From Cunninghamia lanceolata (taxonomy: Eukaryota > Streptophyta > Pinopsida > Cupressales > Cupressaceae), in NCBI GenBank assembly GCA_027924645.1, contig BSBN01000233.1, forward strand, positions 3,800,501 to 3,864,500: 64,000 nucleotides of DNA, written 5' to 3'. Under the pieces are notes generated by a model. That model had not been told where the DNA came from, made no database searches, and saw only the letters and a program-made list of their open reading frames with translations. Made by a program: the position numbers and the translations under genes. Positions 12,680-24,717 of the stretch are shown piece by piece (within the stretch, counting starts at the first letter, position 1; every line of letters starts with the position of its first letter).

Positions 12680-14976
12680 ATGGTTTCTTAGGGTACAATC
12701 AAATCTAGCTAGCAGAGGAGGACCAACACAAAATAGTGTTCACAACCAAATGGGGAACTTTTGCATATGCCAAAATGCCTTTTGGTCTCTCAAATGTTGG
12801 TGCCTCTTTTCAACGGGCTATGGATATAGCGTTTAAGGGGCTCATTAATAAGATCATTTTAATTTACTTGGATGATCTCACTATATTTACAAAAAATGCC
12901 AAAGATCACTTTGAGCATTTAGAAGCTATTTTTTAGAGGTGTCAAGAGTTTGGGATTTCTTTAAATCCTAAGAAGTGTGTCTTTGGTGTACCTCAAGGGA
13001 AACTTCTAGGGCATATTGTTTCAAAAGATGGAATTTCTATTGCTCTAGAGAGAGTCAAAGCCATACTAGACTTATCCTTATCTGTCAATAAAAAAGTAGT
13101 CCAATCTTTACTGGGGAAGACCAATTTTGTCAGTAGATTCATATCTAATTTTACATGGTTAGTCAAGCCTATTAGTTTGATGTTGAAGAAGGACTTAGCC
13201 TTTAAGTGGACAACTAAAGGAAGGCAAGCTTTTGAAGAAATTAAGAAGGCTATCTCCACTGCCCCAATATTGTGGAATCTCAATTTCTCTAGACACTTCA
13301 TAATGTATGTGTATGGAGGTGAGCACAGTATTGCAGCTGTCCTAACTTAGAGAGATGACAAAGAGGAGGGAGAATATCTAGTTGCATTCTTCTCTAGGAC
13401 ATTAAGGGAGTATGAATCTAGGTACAATTTTGTTGAAAAGCAACCTTATGCCATAGTTAAAGCACTTAAGAAATTAAGACACTTGGTAACAAGAAACAAA
13501 ATCTTGATATTAGTAGCTCATTCCAGTTAGAATACATTATGGAGGGTGAGATTACAGAAAAAAGAACTAACTGGATAACCAAGATCTTTGAATATGATGT
13601 AGAAGTGAGGCCTACCAAATTGGTTAGAGGAAGAGGACTCTGCTAATATATTGTCCAAGACAGAGGCATCAATGTCGAAAGAAATCAAGGTTGAAATTGT
13701 GTTAAAACTCCAAGAGCCTGACCAAGACTCTTGGGTTAATGACAAAATATAGTTCATGAGGACTAGTATCTTCCCTAGTTTGCTCTCCCTTGATAAAAGA
13801 AGGTATTATAGACAACAGGGAATTTATTTTGTGTTGATTGATCACATTATGTTTAAAAGAAATTTTGATGGAATCCTATTAAGGTGTGTTAAAAAAGATG
13901 AAGCTCAAAAGATACTACATGAATTCCATCATAGAGCCTTAGGAAGACACTTCTCAACAAAAAATACTACCATCAAGATTACACAAGCTGGCTACTACTG
14001 GCCCACATTGTTTACAGATTGTCATCAAATGGTTAAGTGTCAGGCTTGTCAATTCTATGTTGGAAAGAGAAGGAATACAACTTCACCTCTGAGTCCCATA
14101 ATTGTAGATAAACCTTTTGCATAGTGGGTTTTAGATTTCATAGGAATAATCAATCCAGTCTCAAGTATGGGATACAAATGGATACTCACTGCAAATGATT
14201 ATTTTACAAGATGGAGCGAGGTAGTTCCACTTAAAGAATCCACTAAGAAGATAATTCTAGATTTTTTGGAAGGAATAAATACAAGATTTGGCCTACCCTA
14301 CACTATTATATCTAATAATGCTAAGGCATTTTTGGGTACCAAACTGTCATAGTTTGCTTTAAAAAATGATATATATTTGAAGACTTCATCCAACTATTAC
14401 TTGCAAGGTAATGGGTTGGCAGAATCTACAAATAAGAATCTGATTAGACTCATCAAAAGAATAGGAGATGATCATCAAAAAGATTGGCATAAGTATCTTA
14501 ATTCGGTACTGTGGGAAGACATAACTATGCCGAAGCAAGTGACTAAGATGTCTCCTTATGAACTAGTTTATGGCAAGAATGCAGTTATGCCACTTAATAT
14601 AGAAATCCCTGCTTTACAGTTGATTAAGCAATTAGAGATAGAAGAAAATGGCCCAATGCATGTGAGGCTTACTGAACTACTAGAAGTACAAGAGAAAAGA
14701 GAGATGGCACATGAATCCTTGAGAAACCATCAGCATACCATAAAGAGATGGTTTGATCAAAAGTCTTCTAAATTAATTTTTGAAGTCAAGTCTCTGGTTT
14801 TAAAATGGGATGAAAGAGCTTCTAAGCCAGGGCGACACAACAAGTTTGATTCACCATGGATTGGCCCTTTTAGGGTTTGTGCTTGCAAGAAACAAAATGC
14901 ATTTGAGTTGGAAAATATGGAAGGAAAACCCAAAGAGATTCCTGTCAATGGGATCTTCTTGAAACACTTCACATAA
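12680..14976 (+). pseudogene. Ty3/gypsy pol relic: RT, RNase H, integrase
   Basis: The relic starts inside the RT domain (GYNQI near 12690) and has lost everything upstream. It keeps the RT core (FTTKWGTFAYAKMPFGLSN; YLDD at about 12868-12879), the RNase H region, and an integrase with an H-H-C-C zinc finger (CQACQ near 14041). In the integrase catalytic triad the second Asp is replaced by Asn (ISNNAKAF near 14310), while Glu is kept (NGLAES near 14412). In-frame stops include TAG at 12934, 13348, 14122 and 14350; the last three sit where family members have Gln (CAG to TAG). Frame is lost at 13530-13755. The C-terminal part (14377-14976) is intact and ends GIFLKHFT. The text fits the non-chromoviral Tat/Athila side of Ty3/gypsy. 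It cannot function. Confidence 0.92.
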
Positions 14977-15479
14977 ATTTAATTTTTGCCCCTGTATCAT
15001 AGTTAATTAGGTTTCTTTTAAGTTTCATTTCCTTCCCTATTTTACTTTTCCCACTTTCTTTTTGAATAAGTTTTCTGGGAACACGTGTCTACAGTGCATT
15101 GGACTCTATATCTAGCAATTGCATACTCCTCAAAGTTGTTAGGTAGTACTTGTACTTCAAGGAAGATAACCAACCATTTCGAAAGATCGTTGCCTTTAAT
15201 GCTGAGTTGTATAATCTTCTGCAGATTTGGAATGTTGCACTAACAGTCACTTTGGCGAATCTATTAGTGTCATTAATTAGAAATGATGGGTCATTTAATA
15301 CATTATTAATGCCACTGCCAAGCCAATTAGTTAAGTATCTCAACAATTTGGAGTTGTCATTCTTGTTTCAAAATCTATCAAATTTCCTCTGCTTGCGTCA
15401 AAGAAGTTTAAACATCTATTGGAAGTTCTAGCTATTAATTGAGTCTAGTTGCAGTTTCTAGAGCCCTTGAGAAGAGTTA
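14977..15479 (+). other. Spacer between pol and the additional ORF
   Basis: About 500 bp after the pol stop. It has two short open frames (15150-15431 plus and 15089-15346 minus) with no recognised similarity. It is probably the untranslated spacer of the old Ty3/gypsy element. Confidence 0.4.
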
Positions 15480-18377
15480 CAAAAATGGAAGAGGGGCAAT
15501 CACCACAAGAGGGTCTATTTGATTTACTAGAGAAGTGGAAGAATAGTAAGTCCTATGCATCTGCGAAGACACAGTGAAGAATCAATTACCCAAGGACTAG
15601 AGCCTTGGAGAAAGGGAGAAGTGCTGACCCTACACAGATAGATGATTATGTAGATGACATCTTGGACACTTGGATTACCAAAAATTTGAAGAATTTGAGA
15701 GAAGGGGCACACATAAGTTGTCTCCGACAAGTAGAGAAGGGAGAATCTGAAACTTTTGGCATGAGGATTTGGACCTCCTAGTTGCCTCAGTTCTTGGTCC
15801 CTACCGTTCACCCATATCCTAAATTGGTCTAGATGTGTGCAAATCTTTTCAATCAATAGACCTCAACAATTTAGAATAGATGTTTCATGCTCCAGATAAG
15901 CCCTAAGGAATTCAGGACATGTTGAGTCTATATCATGACTGAAATGCCACTTTCACCACCATACCTAAGTTGCAATATATATGGAGTGGTGTCAACAATA
16001 AACTCAGGTTTCTAAATAATGAGATGCATCTAGATGACAACAATACCCAATTGCCCACATTACCCATGGCCCGAGGTCGGTTCAACATTGATGTGCAGGA
16101 TGCCTTCTCCATGCTAGCTTTCATTTTCAATCAAGATGAAGATGCAAACATGTATGACTGGCAATTAGTGGCCATTTTCAGACTCAAAATAGTAGACAAG
16201 TCTGCTGAGTATAGATTTGACTTCTCGAAGCATATCTCCCAGGTCATCAGTGAGCAACTATCTAATTTCTCTGAGGTATAAACTTACAGGTACTCGGCCT
16301 ATCTTTTCCATTTAATCTTGTATCAAAATTATCAGCTCTTCCAGTAGCATATGCATGTAGATATGTATGACCCTGAAGTAGGTAGTAAAAAAACCATTCT
16401 AGTGTTAGCATGGACTCATGTCCTTTCAAAAACTTTAGACCCTTATGAATTTGCTGAGTGTTTTGTGGCTCCTATTTTTGAACAATTGGAATATGAAGTT
16501 GTTGTGAGTAGAATGACAAATAGCTTGAAAGGCTTCTTAGTTAATTCTAAAGTTCCTTGTGACTATTTCTTTGGTGCCCATTTTACAATTATTAGGCTTC
16601 ATGGTTTTGCTAGTAAGCCCTTTTTTCTCCCAAAAGTTTTAACTCCTAGAGTTGCAGCCTTGGAAGTGGGCTTCCAATTGTCCATTATTGATAATAATTT
16701 TGGCAACAAGAAAAGGAAGAAGAAGTTCTATGATATTCCTTGGACTAAGGAGTTTAAGATAAAGAAAAGAGAAACTGAAAATCTCATGTTAAGAAAGCTG
16801 GCAGCCTATGGTTTTTTGATAGTTCAGGATAAATAGAACTATGATCTAGACAATTTCTTAGCATCATGGATAGTGAGTAACAAGGTCTCCACTAGTTTCA
16901 TTCATGAGAGTCAGCCTTTCTAGGAGTAGAGGAGGTCACCATAGCAAGATACTCTAGAGTTCTATGTAGAGCTCAATGATCTACCTAATGAAGGCCCCAA
17001 GCCATGTGAAACTTTTTAAACTCACTAGCAGGAGTATGACCCTAACAGGCTCATGACACATGGTTTGAGACTGACGCTCAAGAATAAAGATTGGAGTGCT
17101 GAAAAGATAGCGGCCTACTAGAAGTATAGGCAAAAAATTGTTGAGTTCACCCACACTTTTGGTGGAGTTCTGACAGATGATCAATGGGAGAGACTATGGG
17201 ATGATTATCATATGACTCCCGTATCGAGCCCAGATAGAAGCAATCTCCCGGGCCACTCAGAAGAGGTAGAAGAGATAGAGGAAATAGAGAAAGCAACAAA
17301 ACAAGCTCCTAGGGCTCCTTGGCCTTGACCTCTCAGTGTTATCGAGAAACAAAAAGTTGTACAATCATCATCTCATGAGGCCCATATAGCTTTAGCATTG
17401 GGGGGTCTTAGAGTAGCAACCTCTCAACAAGCATTCATGTCAATAGAAGAGGCATCAGAGGAAGAAGACCCTAAAGACAGTTGAAAGGCCCTTCAAAAGA
17501 AGGCACAAGCTAGTGTCACAAAATGAAACTCAAAGTGATGTCTTGGTGGCCTCGTAGCAACAAGTTCTTACAACTATGGTGAAGGTCTAGGTAAGTATTC
17601 GGCCTCCTGTTTCTCCTTCTTCATCTTCTTCTTTAATGGGGGTGGCAACCCAATTTACCTACTCTTCCATGCCTCCTACCACCTTCGCTATGCCTTTGCA
17701 ATCTTTTGTTCCTATTGCTAGTTCACCGGCCTTAGCATGATCATAGGCCATTTCATTGCCTTTTTTTTCCCCATCCATGCCCAAGAGGGCTTTTCCTTTG
17801 ATAGATCCCAACCAACAAATTACAACCATCCCATATGGCCTACCATAGGGTTACCACTTTGCAAGAGGACTCATTGCCTCCTCACTTACCTTTCAAACAC
17901 AGGAAGATGCTGCTAGGAAAGTGAGGGAAGCTAGAAGAGAGAAGAAAAAGATGAAAGAAAGCAAAAGCCCTACTACCCCTCACATGAAATCCCTCTTTGA
18001 TCCCATCCAGCAATCCCTGACTATCACTCACTTGACCCCCAATGTAGTCAAGCCTATTGAACAGATCAAGCCAGAGGATTATACCATGAATGCAATGGTT
18101 ATGTATTTAGCCCACTTTAGGCCCCAAGATAAAGTTGAGTTAATGAATGAGACTTCCGTAGCAGTCACAACTGATTATCTCAAAACAATAAAGAAGCTTT
18201 AAAAGATAGAAATATATTTGGCAAAGGCGAAAGCCACAATTGATGGCCTTTCTACAGAGATTAAGGCCAAAAACCAAGAAATTGACACTCTAAACAAAGA
18301 TTTGTAGTCTACTGTGTCTTTAGAAGTATATCAAGTGGCACAAACTCAAGCTGCAAACTTTCAAACTGAACTGACAT
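15480..18377 (+). pseudogene. Additional post-pol ORF of the old Ty3/gypsy element, first part
   Basis: Downstream of pol and on the same strand, a decayed frame runs for nearly 3 kb. Its clearest blocks are 15970-16281, 16351-16836 (161 residues, containing GSKKTILVLAWTHVLSKTLD and a basic NKKRKKK cluster), about 16980-17330 (DDQWERLWDDYHMTP, then an acidic run), and 17921-18370, rich in Lys/Glu and predicted to form a coiled coil (AKAKATIDGLSTEIKAKNQE). The gap 16282-16345 begins GTATAAAC and ends CTTCCAG, so it might be a short intron. Stops are frequent. The frame resumes at 31299 after the nested element. No RT, protease or envelope signature is seen. Tat-type plant retrotransposons are known to carry extra ORFs here; the function of this one is unknown. 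Confidence 0.7.
18373..18377. repeat. Target-site duplication GACAT, left copy
   Basis: GACAT directly precedes the TGTACGC start of the left LTR; the matching GACAT lies at 31294-31298 after the right LTR. Confidence 0.93.
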
Positions 18378-20382
18378 TGTACGCTCAAAATCATGACTCC
18401 GCTGTCCTGGGGTTGTCGGGTCAAATTTTTGCATGCACATAGACCCTCCCCTCCTTCCCATAGGGTGATCCGCCACATCAATCTTGATCACATGGAAGTA
18501 GCTAGTCAAGAGGAGGAAAGACATGGCAGAGGTCTAGCTCGTTAGAGAACTGGACTTCGTGGAGGGGGGTTGGCAAGTTTTGTGGCCTTTGTTGTTGTGC
18601 ATTTTTTGTATGTTTCGTTCAATAGTTGTTGCAGTTGAGATAACCCTATGACCTGAAGGGTCACCAGTTTCTCTTCTTCTGTTTGGATTCCTTAGATTCC
18701 ACATATGTGATGGAATCAGGGTTTGCAATTTTGTCTATTCTAGGGTATCTATATGCATGTAAGCTAAATGATATGCAAAACGTCTTTTTTGGTATTTTTT
18801 AGAGTATTTTGGAAATAAAAGTGCTTCTAATCTATGTAATGGAAATATGTGTGCAATCCTATATGACTTTTCTAATGTAAAGTTAACCTATGTTTTTTGG
18901 GTTTTCGATGTTTCGAATGCAATCTAATCTAAAGAAAAGGGAAAATGCTTATTCTAACAATCTAGATCTAGAAATATGAAAGCGATTAATCTAACATGCA
19001 AGATCTAACTATCAAGGAAAAAGCAATGTTTTACTCTTCCCAAGAGCAAATTTGATTCTCTAATTACTATGAATTAAGCAAAAACAATGAAGGAACCTGG
19101 AAGAACTGAAGATTTGTTAACTCCACTACCCTCAGTAATCCTTTTGATAGGCAACCTCGAATCCTTCTGTGGCAACAAATGATCCTCTTGATAACAAAAT
19201 GACTGAAAGAAGTAAAAAGAAGCTTTGATGAAGCTTGTATGTGCTCAATGAGAGCTTGGATTGAGTACAATGGCATAAAATGAAGCAGCGTAGTGTTGCT
19301 TGATTGAACAAATGAAGCAAAAGACACTTTCATCCTGTCTGAGCATTTGAATGCTAAGTTGGAGAGAAAAATTGGCAAGAGTTGTGTCCAGAATGAATTT
19401 GCCTCCCTTTGTGCTTGAGGGAGGGCTGTATTTATAGGTTTAGAAGAAGGGATTGATTGAAGAGTAAACTCATTTGATTGATGAGTTAACAAGAATAGAT
19501 TGGGGAGTTAATAGGGTTGATTACCTAGTGAACTCAACTAATTAGAGAGTAATGAAGCAATGATAGCTTATCACTAAAGATGAAATGGAGGTGAGGGAAT
19601 GCATGAGATTCATTAGAGAGTTAATTTGAGATCAAATAGAGTTAATTATGCATGTGTGGGTGCATGAAATAGTTAACTCTATATCAGGGACAAAAAAAAT
19701 ATGCAAACAGAAAGACAAATGGGTGAAAATGGAGCAAAAATGAGAGAGAAACTCAATTTTTTTGCAGGCTAGAAAATGGCAGGGTCACCTCTTGTCAGTA
19801 GGGTCACCCCTAGGCAACCATGGGTCACCCAGGGGAGATCTAGGATGGACAGGGTCAGATGTAGAAAAACAGGCTTAGAGATGGCAGAAGAGAGGAAAAG
19901 GATGGGTTATGCATCAAGAAATAGGTTAGTCATGTTGAAGAATCCAAATCTCCACTTGCATCTATAGGATCTCCAAGGGGAGATCTGGAAATAATAGGGG
20001 GAGATTTGGATTGGTTGGTCAGAATTGAAAACTAATAGTGGGAGATGGATCGAGATACCTCTAGAAGGCTTCTAGGAGGTGCACAAGATGAAAAATAAAG
20101 GGGAAAGGTGAGAACTCACCTACAAGACACTCACAAGGCTTAGGATCAAGATCAAAAGCTAGAAAATGCAAGTCGACAAGTGTCACAACAAGTGTCAAAA
20201 GCATCACAAATAGGGAGAGAGGGAAATCGACAAAGAAGAAACAACACAAGATGAGAAAAGAGGACACATCATCAAGAGGCGTGTTGCTTAAAGGATTTTA
20301 TTTCACTCTTACATGTATGTGACAAGGATTTGAATCATTATAGGGCTCCTTGTGGAGTCTGTATGTGATTTTTGTGCTTACA
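18378..20382 (-). repeat. 3' LTR of the nested Ty3/gypsy element
   Basis: 2005 bp, starting TGTACGCTCA and ending TGTGCTTACA on the plus strand, matching 28946-31293. Relative to its partner it lacks about 343 bp, with the junction near 18704-18710 (ATTCCAC joined to GTGATGGAATC). Confidence 0.92.
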
Positions 20383-20403
20383 TATGTGCCCCTTTGGGGA
20401 CGA
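20383..20403 (-). other. Polypurine tract of the nested element
   Basis: The minus strand reads GTCCCCAAAGGGGCACATA up to the LTR start. Its core CCCCAAAGGGG is a near-palindrome, unusual for a polypurine tract, but the position against the 3' LTR is right. Confidence 0.6.
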
Positions 20404-20759
20404 TAGTCTACATGAAAGGTAGATACCGTTCTCGAACTAGGCCTTACTTGTTGTCAATTTTCCCACAATTTATACCTACAATAACTAGTATTAATCCAAC
20501 ATTTAAATGTATCAAAAATAAATAATGAAAAGTGAAATGACAAACTTACCATGGATCATCCGAGTTTGACTAGTTGTTTCATGCACGTAAAACAATGCAT
20601 GAAATAGATGCGTAAAAGCAAAGAACTAATCTAAAATGCATAAACAAAACTAAGCTAAGGGCAAACAAAGAGAGCCAAATTGTGAGATCAAAGAAAAATG
20701 GCAATGGAATTGTTCGTGTGAGCAGTCGATAGAGAGGTATCGTCGAGGAGATTACAGAG
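20404..20759. other. Spacer between antisense ORF and 3' LTR
   Basis: About 350 bp without a coding frame. It would be the promoter side of the plus-strand PMD-like ORF; no clear TATA box was recognised. Confidence 0.4.
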
Positions 20760-23120
20760 ATGGCTACCTCTTCTTCGATTGTGAAGACTCGGGTATGCAA
20801 TAAGTGAAAAACTCTTCTCTAAACCCTAGCTTGGACTTTGTGAAAAATCTCTTAAAATTGTTCATTTTTGATGATTTTTCCTATTGTATTGCATTTGTCT
20901 CGTCATTTAGAGTAAGATTGATCTTTCGTTCTCTGAAATCGATTAAGAAATGAGTTTTTTAGAGTGACTTTTGCTTGAGGGACTCACTCCTAGGGTCACC
21001 CCTTTTGTTAGGAAGGGTCGCTCGAGGGAGATCCTATGTGACAGCAAGGTCACCCAGGGGAGATCTTGAAAAGAAGTAGGGTTGCCCGGGGGTGACCCTG
21101 AAAAACACCTGGGTCACCTGGGGACGACCCTGTTGGACTAATTTCTGATTGCATTTGATGTTTGTTTAACGCTCCTTTTGCTCTGATTTGACATGATTTG
21201 GTCACAAGATCTACTTGTTTATTGCAATTTTGAAGGTTTATATAATTCTTTTTGTGTAAGGTTTTCTACAGTTTTATGATTTTTAGGGATTTTACAAGTT
21301 TTTGAGATCTAATCTAAAGTTCTCTTTTGAATTTGTAGGTCATGTGTATCCGATGGAATGCCTACTAAGAGTAGAGATGGCTCTCAGGGATGTTTTTTTC
21401 ACTGAGTAGTGAGGGTTGTGCGATCCTGAAGAGGGCATGTCTTGCTAGAGTTTTCCATGTTCCTATGATTCATCGTGTATCCCGCATATGTTGTGATATC
21501 TTGACTTATTGGGATGCAGACAGAAACACATTCAGGGTCCCACAGGTTTCTGGAGAGTGGACTATCACTCTATATGATGTGTACTACATACTTGGGGTTC
21601 CTATGAGGGGACAACCTCTATTTATTCCAGTTAGCAAGGCCTTTGAGGACAAGGCTTCCTGGGCTGCATTCATGGGGGTTAATCACCCTAGGGACCAGAT
21701 AGGAGTTCAGCTTACCTCTGTGCCACGACTCTGTATCCTACTCTTGAGGAGGTTCCTGATTGGTTTGATTGCTTCGAGGTTGTCAGGAGATAAGGCCTTG
21801 GCTCGTCTGAGATGGTGTTGGGCTCTCATCATTCATGAGATAGAGGAGGGCATAGTTTATGCATGGGGACCTAACATCCTGGCTATGGTTTATAGGGATT
21901 TTTATCAAATTTCTTGGCGATGGGCTCTAGCTTTTAGCCACTCCTCTTTGGTCATGGCATGGATTTTTTAGTACATGAGGTCCTACCAGAAGCTTATTCT
22001 ACTTCCAGATAGATAGTTACTGAGGGTAGCAAGGTGGGCACATGTTGGACATTTTGATGCTACTCTACCCACTGTTGCTACCCTTACTGATGAGGATATG
22101 ATCTTTGATCCCTATCACGACATGGAGGGGGCTTGGGCCTGAGATGGTCAGATTAGAGAGTACTGCCACAAGGTTTTAGAGATCATAGACCATAATGGTC
22201 AGGTTGAGGCTCATCAGGTGGACCGTGTCTTACAACAGTTTGGCGAGGATGTTCCTAAGGACTTGCCCCAATGTCTACTTGTTATAGGACCATTCAGGAG
22301 ATGGGCAAGATTGGGCATAGAAACGTCACTTGGACACCTTTGACTCTAGGCATCTTCATTACTAGGGTCTCTAGAGGAGGACGGAGGGGAGGGAGAGGGA
22401 CTCCTTGATCTCTAATTGTGACTGTTGAGTTAGAGTCCACTAACGAGGACTACATTCCAGATAGTGATGATTCGTTAGATGAGGCCCCTCTCAAGGATGA
22501 GGATTTTGATTATATTGATGATTCAAATAATGCTCCTGACATCCCCAAGGGTCCTCCTATTGTTCCTTGACCTCCTCATTCAGATGAGGTGATGCGTTAG
22601 TTTGACTCTAATTGGCATCTTGGAGATCTACGTAAGTTTTCATCTATTTTCTTTTGTTTAACTTTGCCTTTTCTCTTTTCATGCAGAACTAACTTGGTCT
22701 TGTTTCAATTTGCTATTTCAGGTAATGTCAAAGAGTGGAGGGACTTTGTTCATGAGGTCAATGTTGGATTAACTTCTCCCTTCACTAGGATGATTCGTGA
22801 TCATCTTTTGGATGATCCTAGTGTGCCTCCCGCTGTAGGATGACACACTGACATTTTTTCTCCTGTCTGCCATGGGTGTCAGGTAACTACAGAGTTGAAG
22901 ACCCAGGTTGACATGCTTCAGGGTGAGAACAAAGTACTCTGAGAGATGACTTACATTAATTTTGGGCATCCTGACACTAGCATGGCAAGGCCTTCATAGT
23001 CACATGCTCACAGTAGAGCACATCATTCTCACAGATCTCATGGGGTGATGAGTGGTATTCATAGACGGAGGAGCTAAAGTCCTAAGGGTTCTGTTGGAGG
23101 GAACCACCCTTGACTTTCTT
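20760..23120 (+). pseudogene. Plant-mobile-domain (PMD)-like ORF, antisense to the nested element
   Basis: The best block is 21390-21971 (193 residues). It has the usual PMD pattern: SGEWTITLYDVYYILGVPMR, then RCWALIIHEIEEG-type helices and AWGPNILAMVYRDFYQIS, matching the family's 'WG-ala-LYRel' region. The frame continues with stops (TAG at 21970, TGA at 22141) through an acidic stretch (about 22440-22560) to a possible coiled coil near 22900. Intron-like signals are visible: a small exon starting ATG at 20760 with donor CGG|GTATGC at 20793 and acceptor TTTGTAG at 21338, and a donor CTAC|GTAAGT at 22633 with an acceptor near 22686 or 22720. PMD proteins include host MAIL1/MAIN and retrotransposon-borne relatives. 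The N-terminal frame is shifted near 21390, so no intact product is expected. The domain call comes from motif memory, not a search. Confidence 0.7.
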
Positions 23121-23384
23121 TTATTGAAATTCATGCCCCATTGCATGGGGAGCCTCTACTTCTCTTGAGAGCATTTTTTCTTAGCTCTTTGATACCTTTG
23201 TATATGCAAACTTCAGATTTATCTATGGAAGTTTATCCTTTCTATGGTTTTCTCCTATCAAAATTTGTACTCATCTCTTGCGCATGTTTGGAAGTTTTTA
23301 GGAACTTTTTTATTATGTTTAACCTTTTCAACTCTTTTAACAAATGCAAGTATGACGATGATGATATGTTTCTGTAGTTTTGTA

Positions 23385-23386
<2 letters not shown>

Positions 23387-23428
<42 letters not shown>
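23387..23428. repeat. (AT)n microsatellite
   Basis: About 42 bp of uninterrupted AT dinucleotides inside the nested element. It produces artefactual frames of repeated Ile/Tyr on both strands. Confidence 0.97.
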
Positions 23429-23431
<3 letters not shown>

Positions 23432-24717
23432 ATGCAATTTACAATATGATAATGCAAGAACACGAGGAACGTTGTAAATGAAACTATAACACTCATTGAA
23501 TGTCATGAGATATGAAGTTTGACTTTATTGCTTTGAGACTCCTTTTCTGATTTTTGGTATGAATGCAGTGTGGAACAAACAATGTGACTACACTTAAATA
23601 TGATTTTTGATTCAATGGATTGAGAGTTGTCTTGATATGAGAGATCTATTCAAGGCTATGGGATAGGATTTAGGAAAACTCAAGTGGGGAGTGACATGAA
23701 TATGGAGTGGTTCTGCTTTCTAGACTTCGCTAAAGGCTAAACACTGATCCTTATCTAGATAAGACAAATTCTTAAGATTTCAACTTAGATAAGTAGCAAA
23801 CTTCATAGGTGTTTGCTATACTTAGATCATAGATGGTGAGCAAAGTAGACCTGAGGATAAAGGATAAAATGGGAAAGAACAAAGGTCCCTAGATAGAAGA
23901 TGATCCTAGAGACTACTGTACTCCTTGGTTTTGCTCAGCTAGTGCTTGTGTGTGATTTGTACCTTTCTTTCTCTATTAGAATGTCACCCTTGAGGCTTCG
24001 AGCTTAGACTGATCTCCACCCAAGAGCACGGACATTTAGCAATCTTCTCTCTTTCACTCTTCTTTTTTGTATCTCTTTTTTTTTTTTTTTGTATTTTTCC
24101 TCACTTGATTTTCATTGTTTTGGATTTTGATTTTTCAAGAAATGAATGCTCTTTGGACCTTTTGATATGCAATACTTTGATTTCTCAATTCTCACTTTTC
24201 AACACTCTTATTTTGATCACTCATTTTCTTATTCACTCATATCATAGATTGCTTCCTTCAGAGTTTTGATCATCCTAACATTTTTGGTTAGGGAATATAA
24301 GGGGCTGAGCGCCACCTAAAGTTTTTGTAATCTAATTGGACTTCTCTACTATTAGGGAAGAATTGGGAAGGTCTACTTACAAGCTTCCTTTGAACACTAT
24401 AGGTTTGAATACTAACTTTGCTTAGACCTACCATCTTGACTCATTAAGACTAGGATTAGTGTAAAACTAAGAGCTAGGCTTTGATTAGAATCACTTGGAA
24501 TGAAGGGGGATAATGGCAATTTGTGAAAAATGAGGAACCTCTAGGTCTTGAGGGGATGACGTATATCTAGGAAACATTAGACTCCTTACTAAAAGGAAAA
24601 TAGTACAAGAGGAAGTCACAAACTGTAATGCAAGATGAACAAAATGATGCAGAAGTGCAAGACACAAACTATTTTTGACATTTTTGAATGTTATAATTTT
24701 TTTGTATTTTTATGTTT
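23429..24717. other. Non-coding spacer in the nested element
   Basis: About 1.3 kb between the antisense ORF and the pol end. It has a T-rich run near 24068-24090 and no recognisable coding frame. Confidence 0.5.

Noticed and set aside
19067..19492. 141-codon minus-strand open frame, related to 29978-30301
   Set aside because: It lies in both LTRs of the nested element and is not kept at equal length; it is likely a chance frame in LTR sequence.
23242..23506. Overlapping frames rich in Ile/Tyr repeats on both strands
   Set aside because: They are translations of the (AT)n microsatellite.
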